Notes: generated by a model not told the origin, from the letters alone. 9,245 nucleotides of DNA from Alphaproteobacteria bacterium (GCA_017353855.1 JAFMSA010000092.1:1-9245); one strand, 5' to 3'; positions 1-6,670 are shown, counted from the first letter of the stretch. Program-made: numbers and translations.

Positions 1-320
1 TCCTGCACGTGGTCGTCTTGCTCCGGACCCCGCTCTTCGCATAACAAGTGGCGGTGCACGAGCACGTTACAGGGCTGTGTAACGAGGGTCTGCTTTCGAC
101 GGCAACCTTCTGCCCGCTCGGGGTGACATGACGTCGCATGAGATCGACCTACAGGTCGCCCCAGACAAAAGCCTGAAACGCACGTCGCAACGCCTTAAGC
201 CGCCGCGTCATCGGCTCGCTATGCCGAACGGCTTGCCGACCCAATCATTGGCACCAAGGTCGAGCGCCTCAAGCTTCGTGTATTCGTCGTGACGCGCCGC
301 GGTACCACCACAGACACCGC
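1..320 (-). pseudogene. Decayed KdpE-like response regulator (OmpR/PhoB family), fragment running off the left edge
   Basis: Remnant of a two-component response regulator, most like KdpE, which controls the high-affinity K+ transporter Kdp. It is visible only by changing frame. Reading minus from about 320 there is a hydrophobic strand VSVVV, a frame change, then ARHDEYTKLEALDLGAND and GKPFGIA. This is the end of a receiver domain, with the conserved Lys of the KPFG motif, and it lies at 300-218. After another shift come LRRAFQ, then GDL-stop-VDLMRRHVTPSGQKVA (about 170-95), matching the start of the winged-helix effector domain. A third frame near 65-1 gives HRHLLCEERGPEQDDHVQ, like the LLREVWGP segment of KdpE. 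At least three frameshifts and one in-frame stop make it non-functional. The receiver's phospho-acceptor half is not recognisable. No kdpD or kdpABC is seen upstream. KdpE is the best match, but another OmpR-family regulator is possible. Confidence 0.7.
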
Positions 321-329
321 GGAGCGAGA

Positions 330-993
330 GGGGGGCGCGCGGCATTGAGCGTGATGCGTCGGGCCCGCGGCAGAGTATCGGCCCGCGAGACGAAAAGTTT
401 GATTGTGCTCCCAGTTCCCAGCAGGCATCGCCGTTGCCGGAGAATTCACCAATCGGGCTCCGGCAACGGTCCATAAGGAGTAGCCGATTCGCACCGCAAA
501 GCGCGTTTGGTGGATCGCTTCGAAAAATCGCCCTCTGCAATGTCCCGCCGCCGCAGAGCACACCCGACTGTCCGCCTTCCGGCGCGCCGCTTGGCAGCCG
601 GGACGAAAGCCACGCGCGAGCCGGCTCGGTCGAACGCGAGAGATGGGACCGGACTGATCGTCCCAGTTCCTCATGAACCAATGGCGCCAATCGGCTGCGG
701 CAAACGCTCTGCGTCGTAGCTGACGCGGCCGGTTCAGTGACCGACTTTTCGAATATGGGCTGGTTCCATGTACGATCTCGTCATTAAGCGCGCTTGGCCG
801 GCCGCGCTGCGGGCCTTGACCGCCAGCCAACCGCTGCGCGGTCTTGCTGGAGCACTGACCGCAACAGGCAGAGAGGCTATTCTCCGCCCCGCCGCCTGGA
901 AGGAGGTCCGCCGGGCGCGCGGAAGGGTCAAAGGAGCGAAGCGCTGCCGTAGCGTGAGGTTCACAACGCTGTGACGGGGTGCTCAAGGACAAG
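330..993. other. Long gene-free stretch, no recognisable content
   Basis: Open frames exist on both strands here, including a long minus frame that also covers the kdpE remnant. Their translations are rich in Arg, Ala, Ser and Pro, resemble no family I know, and look like the by-product of high GC. It may be older gene debris, for example the 5' part of the kdpE remnant or a lost kdpD, but no motif supports that. A plus-strand frame at 768 begins with MYDLVIK, which recalls amidohydrolase starts, but nothing after it supports this. Confidence 0.5.
961..974. repeat. Small perfect inverted repeat downstream of the PII gene
   Basis: TCACA, a 4-base spacer ACGC, then TGTGA. A 5-bp stem is short. 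It sits after the PII gene's possible terminator and could be part of a composite 3' end or chance. Confidence 0.3.
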
Positions 994-1023
994 AGGGGCC
1001 GGACCCGAAGGGAACATGCCCCA
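994..1023 (-). terminator. Possible transcription terminator after the PII gene
   Basis: Read on minus, GGGGC at 1022-1018 pairs with GCCCC at 999-995. Inside is a weaker CCC-TTC-GGG stem. Only a short mixed TCTTGT follows, so a T tract is poor. It lies within 40 bases of the PII stop codon, which is where a terminator would be expected. Confidence 0.35.
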
Positions 1024-1030
1024 TAGCATC

Positions 1031-1369
1031 TTAGACCGCATCGGGTCCGGTTTCGCCGGTCCGGATGCGGATGGCCTGTTCCACCGGTAGCACGAAGATC
1101 TTGCCGTCGCCGATCTTGTCGGTGCGCGCGCTATCCTGAATGGCCTGCACGGCCCTTTCGACAATGGCGTCGTCGAGCACGACCTCCACCTTGATCTTCG
1201 GGAGAAAGTCTATGACATACTCCGCCCCGCGGTAGACCTCCGTATGCCCCTTCTGACGTCCGAAGCCTTTGACTTCGTTGACGGTCATTCCGGTGACGCC
1301 CACCTCGTGCAGCGCATTCTTTACCTCGTCGAGCTTGAACGGCTTGATTACGGCTTCGATCTTTTTCAT
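1031..1369 (-). CDS. glnK: Nitrogen regulatory protein PII (GlnB/GlnK family)
   Basis: Small trimeric signal protein of 112 residues, the normal PII length. It senses 2-oxoglutarate and ATP/ADP and relays nitrogen status to targets such as the Amt channel, NtrB and the GlnE adenylyltransferase. The N-terminus MKKIEAVIKPFKLDEVK is diagnostic. The T-loop (about 37-55) carries KGHTEVYRGAEY, with Tyr51, the classic uridylylation site in proteobacteria. The second signature TDKIGDGKIFVLPVE lies at 83-97, and the C-terminal RTGE matches GlnB and GlnK. The ATG at 1369 is chosen because AGGTGAG precedes it by four bases; a GTG nine bases upstream is in frame but lies inside that ribosome-binding site. 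The gene follows amt on the same strand, but a terminator and 613 bases of debris separate them. GlnK rather than GlnB is inferred only from the amt neighbour, and the sequence alone does not decide it. I see no clear promoter upstream. Confidence 0.95.
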   Translation of the reverse strand: MKKIEAVIKPFKLDEVKNALHEVGVTGMTVNEVKGFGRQKGHTEVYRGAEYVIDFLPKIKVEVVLDDAIVERAVQAIQDSARTDKIGDGKIFVLPVEQAIRIRTGETGPDAV

Positions 1370-1373
1370 GGCT

Positions 1374-1380
1374 CTCACCT
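1374..1380 (-). promoter_or_regulatory. Ribosome-binding site deciding the PII start
   Basis: AGGTGAG on minus, four bases before the ATG at 1369. It overlaps an in-frame GTG (1376-1378) that would otherwise give a protein three residues longer (M-R-A-MKK). Confidence 0.7.
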
Positions 1381-1521
1381 AGCGTGTCGCCCGACAGAGA
1401 GAATATCCTCGGGTGTGCATCGTTCCAGATCGTCTCACCCGCTCTTTTCGCGGACGGTCCCCGGACCCTCCCGTCCTACTGCTTCCTGCCGCCAGTGCTC
1501 CGGCGGTTGGCCAGGTGCAAA

Positions 1522-1541
1522 AGCGCAAGAGCGCAAGAGCG
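1522..1541. repeat. Short tandem repeat of an 8-base unit
   Basis: AGCGCAAG occurs twice directly, followed by half a third copy (AGCG). It lies just before the recognisable plus-strand intron RT fragment, in a frame reading KAQERKSG. It is probably incidental slippage in a decaying region. Confidence 0.5.
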
Positions 1542-1549
1542 GCATAGTG

Positions 1550-1684
1550 AGGTGGCGCCGGAGGCGGCGCGAGGCCATTACCAGGAACAAGAAGGAACGC
1601 CTCACGGCGCTCCTGCATCATGTTGGCATCGACTGCCTGCGGTGGGCCTTCTTCAATTTGAAGAGATGCGCCGCACCGGGCGTC
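1550..1684 (+). pseudogene. Group II intron reverse transcriptase, N-terminal fragment
   Basis: A continuous plus frame (codons starting at 1562) reads REAITRNKKERLTALLHHVG, then LRWAFFNLKRCAAPGV. This is the start of a group II intron-encoded LtrA-type protein, where the family has a run like KERFTALLHHV and then FFALKRDAAPGVDG before the first RT motifs. The similarity stops abruptly after the APGV at 1684, and the following codons on plus match nothing. The gene's own start is not visible; upstream residues are low-complexity Arg/Lys. The family assignment rests on about 40 well-matching residues and is fairly firm. No intron domain V hairpin is seen nearby, so only part of the protein gene survives. 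Confidence 0.75.
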
Positions 1685-1685
1685 T

Positions 1686-1842
1686 GGTCGCATGGCGTTT
1701 GCGCCACTGCTGCACCCAAAGATCGTAGACCTAGTGAAGGTACCACCGCCCGCTGGGGCGTGCCCTCCGTTGTCTCGATCCACTGGTCCCCTTCCATCAC
1801 ACCCGCCTTTAGCCATTTTTGGATCAGGCGGATGATCCTACC
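1686..1842 (-). pseudogene. Group II intron reverse transcriptase, palm fragment (inverted relative to the N-terminal piece)
   Basis: On minus, from about 1842, the frame reads RIIRLIQKWLKAGVMEGDQW then IETTEGTPQ, which is the family's palm region just before motif GTPQGAVVSPLLANIYLHY. At the GTPQ step the Gly is replaced (GTPQRAVV), and about eight residues of the SPLLANI motif are deleted with a frame change near 1740. The next frame then resumes as LH-stop-VYDLWVQQWRKRHAT, ending near 1687. The catalytic YADD motif that should follow is missing. This segment and the plus-strand N-terminal fragment meet within a few bases at 1684-1687, head to head in coding direction. The product cannot be functional. 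It has at least one deletion, one frameshift and one stop (TAG at 1731-1733). Confidence 0.8.
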
Positions 1843-1848
1843 TGTGGA

Positions 1849-1874
1849 GGAACGCGGGTTGCCTGCTGCGTTCC
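1849..1874. repeat. Inverted repeat beside the intron fragment
   Basis: GGAACGC and GCGTTCC (7 bp, perfect) flank a 12-base loop. It sits just outside the recognisable minus-strand RT similarity. It may mark an edge of the rearranged segment or be chance. Confidence 0.4.
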
Positions 1875-1943
1875 CCGGTAGGTTCCGGTAACTGGCGGCT
1901 CTCGCCCAGCATCGGCGCCGAACGCCGCGGCGAGGATGGGCCG

Positions 1944-1957
1944 GGTCCGGCCGGACC
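1944..1957. repeat. 14-bp perfect palindrome next to the amt terminator
   Basis: GGTCCGGCCGGACC reads the same on both strands. On minus it directly follows the T-rich end of the amt terminator, so it may strengthen termination or act as a second hairpin. Confidence 0.5.
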
Positions 1958-1984
1958 AAAACTGTCCGCCAGAGGCGGCAGTTT
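1957..1984 (-). terminator. Rho-independent terminator of the amt gene
   Basis: On minus the hairpin is AAACTG-CCGCC, loop TCT, then GGCGG-A-CAGTTTT. The stem is about 11 bp with one bulge and ends in a T run. It overlaps the last bases of the amt stop codon (TAA at 1985-1983), so termination is immediate. This implies the PII gene is not simply read through from amt. Confidence 0.75.
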
Positions 1985-3326
1985 ATTGCACGACTTCGCC
2001 GTGAAGAGCGAGATCCAGCCCGTCACGTTCGACCTCGACGTCGACGCGAAGCCCTACGGTCAGGTCGACCAGCTTGAGCAAGATCAGCGACGCGATCACG
2101 TCGTACACGATCGTGACAGCGACCCCGTAGAGCTGCACAATCACTTGATGCGGGTTGCCGTCGATTAGTCCGCTCTTGCCCTCGCCGCCGACCCAGGCGA
2201 CGGCAAGCACGCCGGTCAAGATCGCCCCGACAGTTCCGCCGATGCCGTGCACTCCGAATGCGTCGAGACTGTCATCATACCTGAACGCATGTTTGAGCCC
2301 GGTGGTCGCCCAATAGCATATCACGCCGGCTGCAATTCCGATGATCAAGGCGCCGCTCGGATCAACAAATCCTGATGCCGGTGTGATTGCGACGAGCCCG
2401 GCAACGGCACCCGATATGATTCCCAGAACGCTCGGCTTTCCTTTGACGATCCACTCGGCGAACATCCACGCGAGAGCCGCCGTCGCCGTGGCAATCTGGG
2501 TGACGGCCATCGCCATGCCGGCATTGCCATTGGCCGCCGTCGCGGAGCCGGCGTTGAACCCGAACCAGCCGACCCATAATAGCGAGGCACCTAAGACGCT
2601 GAGTACGAGATTGTGCGGCGGCATCGGTTCGACCGAATACCCGCGGCGGCGCCCGATGACCAGCGCCGCCGTCAGTCCGGCGAATCCCGAATTGATATGC
2701 ACCACCGTCCCACCGGCAAAATCGAGCACACCCGCGTCGGCGAGGAACCCATCGGGTCCCCAGACAAAGTGCGCTATCGGCGCGTAAACACACACACTCC
2801 ACAGTCCGATGAACCATATTAAGGCCGAAAATTTCATACGATCGGCAAAGGCGCCGCAAATCAGCGCCGGAGTTATGATCGCAAAAGTCATCTGGAAGCA
2901 CATATAGACCGATTCGGGGATCGTCTTCGCCAGCTCATTTACCGAATCTAGGGTCATGCCGTGGAGCAGGAACCGGCTCGTGCCCCCGAGGAAGGGCGAT
3001 CCCGAGGTGAAGGCAAAACTGTAGCCGATGACCATCCACAGGACCGTGACGAGGCAGGTGACGACAAAGCTCTGCATCACGGTCGCCAGCACGTTCATCT
3101 TCCGGACCATACCGCCGTAGAATAGCGCCAGCCCCGGAAGGGTCATCATCAGCACCAGCGCCGTGGAGGTCAGCATCCACGCAGTGTCTCCGGTATTCAG
3201 TGCGGAGGCCGGGGGTGCCGCCGGCGCGGCGGCAGTTTCCGGGGACTGCTGCGCCAGCGCGGTCACGGTCCACATAAGCGTGACCGGCGCCGCGCATAGA
3301 ATTCGTTTCAGGATGCCCATTACCAT
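1983..3326 (-). CDS. amtB: Ammonium transporter of the Amt/Mep/Rh family
   Basis: Inner-membrane ammonium channel, 447 residues, a usual length for proteobacterial Amt proteins with a cleaved signal. Residues 1-25 form a signal peptide ending ALA before QQSPE, followed by an Ala/Pro-rich linker and eleven predicted membrane segments. The two pore histidines of the twin-His motif are visible at His210 (GGTVVHINSG) and His360 (FGVHGIGGTVG). The family motif GLALFYGGMVR lies at about 65-75, WVGWFGFNAGS at 251-261, and the C-terminal tail has the GLDLALHGE sequence that contacts the channel and PII. The ATG at 3326 has GGAGGT eight bases upstream; the Met two codons later is less well spaced. A sigma-54-like promoter lies about 86 bases upstream. 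PII trimers normally plug this channel when nitrogen is ample. The usual order is glnK first, but here PII lies downstream and is separated by a terminator. Confidence 0.96.
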   Translation of the reverse strand: MVMGILKRILCAAPVTLMWTVTALAQQSPETAAAPAAPPASALNTGDTAWMLTSTALVLMMTLPGLALFYGGMVRKMNVLATVMQSFVVTCLVTVLWMVIGYSFAFTSGSPFLGGTSRFLLHGMTLDSVNELAKTIPESVYMCFQMTFAIITPALICGAFADRMKFSALIWFIGLWSVCVYAPIAHFVWGPDGFLADAGVLDFAGGTVVHINSGFAGLTAALVIGRRRGYSVEPMPPHNLVLSVLGASLLWVGWFGFNAGSATAANGNAGMAMAVTQIATATAALAWMFAEWIVKGKPSVLGIISGAVAGLVAITPASGFVDPSGALIIGIAAGVICYWATTGLKHAFRYDDSLDAFGVHGIGGTVGAILTGVLAVAWVGGEGKSGLIDGNPHQVIVQLYGVAVTIVYDVIASLILLKLVDLTVGLRVDVEVERDGLDLALHGEVVQ

Positions 3327-3334
3327 CCTCGTCG

Positions 3335-3340
3335 ACCTCC
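3335..3340 (-). promoter_or_regulatory. Ribosome-binding site of amt
   Basis: GGAGGT on minus with an 8-base spacer to the ATG at 3326. This favours that start over the in-frame ATG at 3320. Confidence 0.75.
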
Positions 3341-3411
3341 AAAAGCACGAAAAGCCGGCTGAGGCCGATTGCAGGCACCGGCGTCAGGTCGGATCCGAGT
3401 GTCACGCCGGA

Positions 3412-3427
3412 CCCAAGAATCGTGCCA
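3412..3427 (-). promoter_or_regulatory. Sigma-54 (RpoN) type -24/-12 promoter upstream of amt
   Basis: On minus the site reads TGGCACGATTCTTGG. The -24 half TGGCACG is a perfect match to the RpoN consensus (TGGCACG-N4-TTGC), the spacing is exact, and the -12 half is TTGG instead of TTGC. Transcription would begin near 3400, leaving a leader of roughly 75 bases. Ammonium transporter genes are classic NtrC/RpoN targets, so the position is sensible. The changed C at -12 is a departure from a highly conserved base. I did not find a clear NtrC enhancer pair upstream. Confidence 0.6.
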
Positions 3428-3429
3428 AC

Positions 3430-3740
3430 GACCCGGCGGCGCCGCGCGCGTACGAGCCCGTCCGTGCGCCGGCGCGGCTCCTGGTAAATCGGGCCGCCGA
3501 GAATGCCGCCAGGCAAACCGCCGAATGGCGCGGGATCCCGGGTTGAGAGCATAACTTTTGATTAAAGTTTAGGCAGGGATTAGGAGTGTGGACGCAGCAA
3601 AAATCCTGCTTCCTCCGCCCGATCAGGCTCTGCTGCTTCGCAGCAGGAACAACGTCCGCAGTGCCAGGGCTGCCGTCACACACTGCCAGACCCGCAACGC
3701 CGGCGCACTCGATCATGTCGTGAACAGCGCGGAACACGTC
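3430..3740. other. Gene-free stretch upstream of amt
   Basis: Between the amt promoter and the kinase remnant I see no supportable gene. There is one AT-rich patch around 3550-3575 in otherwise GC-rich DNA, which could hold promoter or enhancer sites. The overlapping open frames on both strands give no recognisable protein. The lower end of the kinase remnant may extend into this region in unrecognisable form. Confidence 0.5.
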
Positions 3741-4200
3741 GTTGCCACGTTTCGCCCTCGAACGTTCCCGGCGCCATATAGGCCGGGGCACCGAGGCGCT
3801 CACGGGCTTGAAAATCCTCGAGCCCGGGGGTATCCGCCAGATCGATCGGGTCTTATGATCCGCTGCTTTCGAGGATCACGCTTATCAGCTTGGATTTCGC
3901 AGTGAATGACGCCGGTCCGACCGTATACAGGCAGGTCCGGCGATCGATGACGCGGCCGCGCGGGCGCCGACTCAAAACCTCATGAACCCGCCGCCGGCAG
4001 CCTTCCTATGCCCGGAACCAAGGCGGTGGAATTATCCGTACTGCCCGATCGAAGCGCGGCGCTAACCACTGCGGAGGCGGTGTCATCAGGGGCGGAGCAT
4101 TCGCGCAGGATGTCGGCGATGCTTTCCTCGCCGTCGCTGTACAACTAGAAACGGTCGTGCAGCACTAACGCGGTTGCGTAGTCCAGGCGCAATTTCAACG
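3740..4200 (-). pseudogene. Decayed bifunctional PP2C phosphatase / Ser-Thr kinase
   Basis: On minus, from 4200, one frame reads LKLRLDYATALVLHDRF, an in-frame stop (TAG), LYSDGEESIADILRECS, then APDD and ALRSGSTDNSTALV. This is the C-terminal half of a PP2C phosphatase, with the SDG and DN metal-site motifs; the usual residues between SDG and the IL helix are deleted. Further on, at 3843-3748, a second piece reads IDLADTPGLEDFQ then RLGAPAYMAP. This is a kinase activation segment from a DFG site that has lost its FG through to the APE-like end. PP2C followed directly by a kinase is a known proteobacterial family often found beside nitrate-assimilation genes, which would suit the nearby amt and PII. 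Most of the kinase N-lobe and catalytic loop is missing. The upstream phosphatase half is not recognisable. The stop, deletions and lost parts mark it as dead. Confidence 0.75.
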
Positions 4201-4758
4201 GTCGAATGGCTGCGATTGTCTGTCGCCGTTGTAGTGCACATGGCCGGCGGTAAACCAGGTTCGGGCGATTGCCGCTGAATTGACACGCGCCGGCAATCTT
4301 ATGACCAGTGTCGCGTCGAGCACCGAGGTTATTTTTCGACATCGTCGTTGTAATCTCGAGAAATCCACTCCGAGTCCGCGGCGACCTGGCCGAGGCGACC
4401 CGCTCTACCCTGGAACGTGTACTATAGCGGAGGGCTGTTGACGGGATTGATACAGCTGAGCGCAGCCTCGCTCCGGCGCGCCGCCGTTGATCGCGCAGCA
4501 ACCAAGCCCCGCCACCAGGGTTGTTGTACCTGTCGCTGAAATGCGGTTGCCAACCCGCACCCAAAGCGGAGGCTTGCCGCAAAGCAAGCTGCTTATTTGG
4601 ACACGCAAGGATTGGCGAAGGGACCTGCCTAATTAATGAGCATTTGATTGGTCAACATACCGGCAGCGAGAAATCCTTGTGCCGCTCGCGGGCCGATGCC
4701 CAACTCTGCCGGGATCACGTACAACCTGCCGACTAACCGGTGCGGGATGGCATGCCTG
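4201..4758. other. Long gene-free stretch between ftsH and the phosphatase/kinase remnant
   Basis: This is where the N-terminal half of the phosphatase/kinase gene should lie. I can find only vague hints, such as a minus frame reading DATLVIRLP near 4318-4292, which might be the strand before the PP2C VGD motif. Another minus frame near 4735-4640 (VGRLYVIPAELGIGP, then AAGMLTNQML before a stop) looks more protein-like than its surroundings, but I do not recognise it. Nothing here can be called a gene. Confidence 0.45.
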
Positions 4759-4783
4759 ACCCGACTGCCGCCGGGCATCGGGT
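4759..4783 (-). terminator. Hairpin terminator candidate after ftsH
   Basis: The stem pairs ACCCGA with TCGGGT and, after one bulged C, TGCC with GGCA around a GCCG loop. That gives ten base pairs starting about 15 bases after the ftsH stop. No T run follows on minus, so it may be a Rho-assisted or mRNA-protecting structure rather than a full intrinsic terminator. Confidence 0.5.
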
Positions 4784-4798
4784 TTGGCTTAGCGCAGT

Positions 4799-6670
4799 TC
4801 AAGACGCCGTCACTATTGCGTGTGCGGTATCGGCGGCCGGCAGCGTCGGAGGGCTGGCTATCTCGCCTTTTAGTCGTATAATAGCCGTCTCATCTAACGT
4901 TTCGGTTTCGAGCAGACTTGCCGCGGTGCGATCGAGCAACGCGCGGTTTTGCCGCAAGATGCCGGAGGCTGTCTCGAATGCACTCTCGACGAGCCCGCGC
5001 ACCGCACCGTCCACGGCCTCGGCGGTCCCCTCGCTGTAGGCGCGCTCCTGCGGCACAGGCACATTCGTCTGAAGGAAGGGCGAGCGGTCGCGATCGTAGG
5101 CGACATTGCCGAGCGCCGCGCTCATGCCATAGCGTAAGACCATGGCCCGCGCGATGTCGGTGGCACGAGCAAGATCGTCCGCGGCACCGGTCGATATTTC
5201 TTGGAAGACCAATTGTTCTGCCGCGCGGCCCCCGAGCAGTCCCGCCATCTTGTGCTGGAGCTCTGCGCGGGTCATCAGATAGCGATCCTCGGTTGGCCGT
5301 TGTATCGTGTAGCCGAGCGCGCCGACACCGTGCGGGATGATCGAGACCTTGTGCACTGTCTCGGTGCCCGGCAAGGCCAGAGAAACCATCGCATGGCCGA
5401 GCTCGTGATAAGCGACGACCCGCCGCTCGAGCGGATTGAGCAGCCGGTTGCGTTTCTCCAATCCGGCGACGATGCGTTCGATGGCGGCCGTAAAGTCGTT
5501 CATTGTGACGACGTCAGCATTGCGCCTGGTGGCGAGCAAAGTAGCCTCGTTCACCAGATTCGCCAGGTCCGCACCCGTGAAGCCGGGCGTCAAGGCTGCA
5601 ATCTGCTCGGGCAGCACGTCATCGCCGAGCTTCGCCACCTTTCGCAGGTGCACCACGAGGATCTGTTCTCGTCCCTTCCTGTCCGGCTTGTCGACAAGGA
5701 TCTGTCGATCGAACCTTCCGGCGCGCAATAGCGCAGGGTCGAGAACTTCGGGACGGTTCGTCGCACCCAGCAACACAAGCCCGCTCGACGGATCAAAGCC
5801 GTCGAGTTCGGCAAGAAGCTGGTTCAGCGTTTGGTCCTTCTCGTCATGCCCGCCTCCGATATATGCCCCGCGGGCACGACCCAGCGCGTCTAGTTCGTCG
5901 ATAAAGATGATAGCGGGCGCATGCTGGCGCGCCTGTTCGAACAGGTCACGAACCCTAGCCGCGCCGACGCCGACAAACATTTCGACAAATTCCGAACCGG
6001 AGATCGAGAAGAAGGGCACCCCCGCTTCCCCGGCTACCGCACGCGCGAGCAACGTCTTCCCCGTGCCCGGCGGGCCGACCAACAGGACCCCTTTCGGGGG
6101 ACGGCCGCCAAGGCGCCCATAGCGGATGGGGTCCTTCAGGAAGTTGACGATCTCGGCCAGCTCGTCCTTCGCTTCGTCGACCCCTGCTACATCTGCAAAG
6201 GTGACTTTCGTCTGCTTTTCCACATAGACCTTCGCGCGGCTCTTGCCGATCGTCATCAGCCCGCCAAGCCCGCCTTGGCCCATGCGTCGGATAGCGAACA
6301 TCCAGATCCCGACAAAGAACATCGCCGGCAAGATCCAAGACAAGAGATCGCGCAGCCAATGGCTCTCGACGACCCCGCTGTACACCACGCCATGCTTGTC
6401 GAGGCTTTGCGCGAGATCGGGGTCGACCCGCGTTGTAACGAAGTCCCTCAGCCCGTCAGGTTGCGCCTCCTTCAGCTCGCCGCTGATGAAATTCTGCGAA
6501 ATCGCGACCTTGGCGACTCTGCCTTCGTTCAGCAGGCTCTGAAAGTGGCTGTAGGGGATCGGCGTCCGTTTCGTGCTCTCCAGATAAAGATCCTGAATGA
6601 GCAGCATGCCGAGCACGGCGGCCATAACGTACCAGAAGTTTATGTGGACCTTTTTGTCCGCGTTATCCAT
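4799..6670 (-). CDS. ftsH: ATP-dependent zinc metalloprotease FtsH (possibly a secondary copy)
   Basis: Membrane-anchored AAA+ protease, 623 residues, close to the usual 610-650. It forms hexamers that unfold and degrade misfolded membrane proteins and short-lived cytosolic ones. A first membrane segment at about 11-27 is followed by a periplasmic domain of some 80 residues and a second segment at 109-127. The AAA module has Walker A GPPGTGKT (199-206), pore loop FVG (232-234), Walker B IIFIDE (254-259) and the second region of homology ATNRPEVLDPALLRAGRFDR. The zinc site is HELGH (422-426), with Asp499 in GAADDL as the likely third ligand; most FtsH proteins have HEAGH. The ATG at 6670 is preferred because AAAGGG lies nine bases upstream, while the ATG at 6688 has no good site. 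The usual partners (ftsJ/rlmE, tilS, folP) are absent, suggesting a second paralogue. Its leader holds IS-like hairpins. Confidence 0.95.
   Translation of the reverse strand: MDNADKKVHINFWYVMAAVLGMLLIQDLYLESTKRTPIPYSHFQSLLNEGRVAKVAISQNFISGELKEAQPDGLRDFVTTRVDPDLAQSLDKHGVVYSGVVESHWLRDLLSWILPAMFFVGIWMFAIRRMGQGGLGGLMTIGKSRAKVYVEKQTKVTFADVAGVDEAKDELAEIVNFLKDPIRYGRLGGRPPKGVLLVGPPGTGKTLLARAVAGEAGVPFFSISGSEFVEMFVGVGAARVRDLFEQARQHAPAIIFIDELDALGRARGAYIGGGHDEKDQTLNQLLAELDGFDPSSGLVLLGATNRPEVLDPALLRAGRFDRQILVDKPDRKGREQILVVHLRKVAKLGDDVLPEQIAALTPGFTGADLANLVNEATLLATRRNADVVTMNDFTAAIERIVAGLEKRNRLLNPLERRVVAYHELGHAMVSLALPGTETVHKVSIIPHGVGALGYTIQRPTEDRYLMTRAELQHKMAGLLGGRAAEQLVFQEISTGAADDLARATDIARAMVLRYGMSAALGNVAYDRDRSPFLQTNVPVPQERAYSEGTAEAVDGAVRGLVESAFETASGILRQNRALLDRTAASLLETETLDETAIIRLKGEIASPPTLPAADTAHAIVTAS

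Noticed and set aside
768..974. Plus frame starting MYDLVIK as a metabolic enzyme start
   Set aside because: Only the first seven residues look familiar, and the remaining 60 residues fit no enzyme family.
219..992. Long minus-strand open frame of 257 codons
   Set aside because: Low-complexity Arg/Ser/Ala composition, no family resemblance, and its end overlaps another frame of the kdpE remnant. Long frames are common by chance at this GC content.
1379..1816. Minus open frame of 145 codons between amt and PII
   Set aside because: It overlaps both intron RT fragments in a different frame and has no recognisable protein content.
1244..1891. Plus open frame of 215 codons overlapping the PII gene
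   Set aside because: Its 5' part is antisense to PII. Only the 1550-1684 section is meaningful, as an intron RT fragment, so the whole is not a gene.
3647..3669. TGGCAC on the minus strand as a second sigma-54 site upstream of amt
   Set aside because: The -12 position reads ACGT instead of TTGC at the right spacing, so only half of the site is present.
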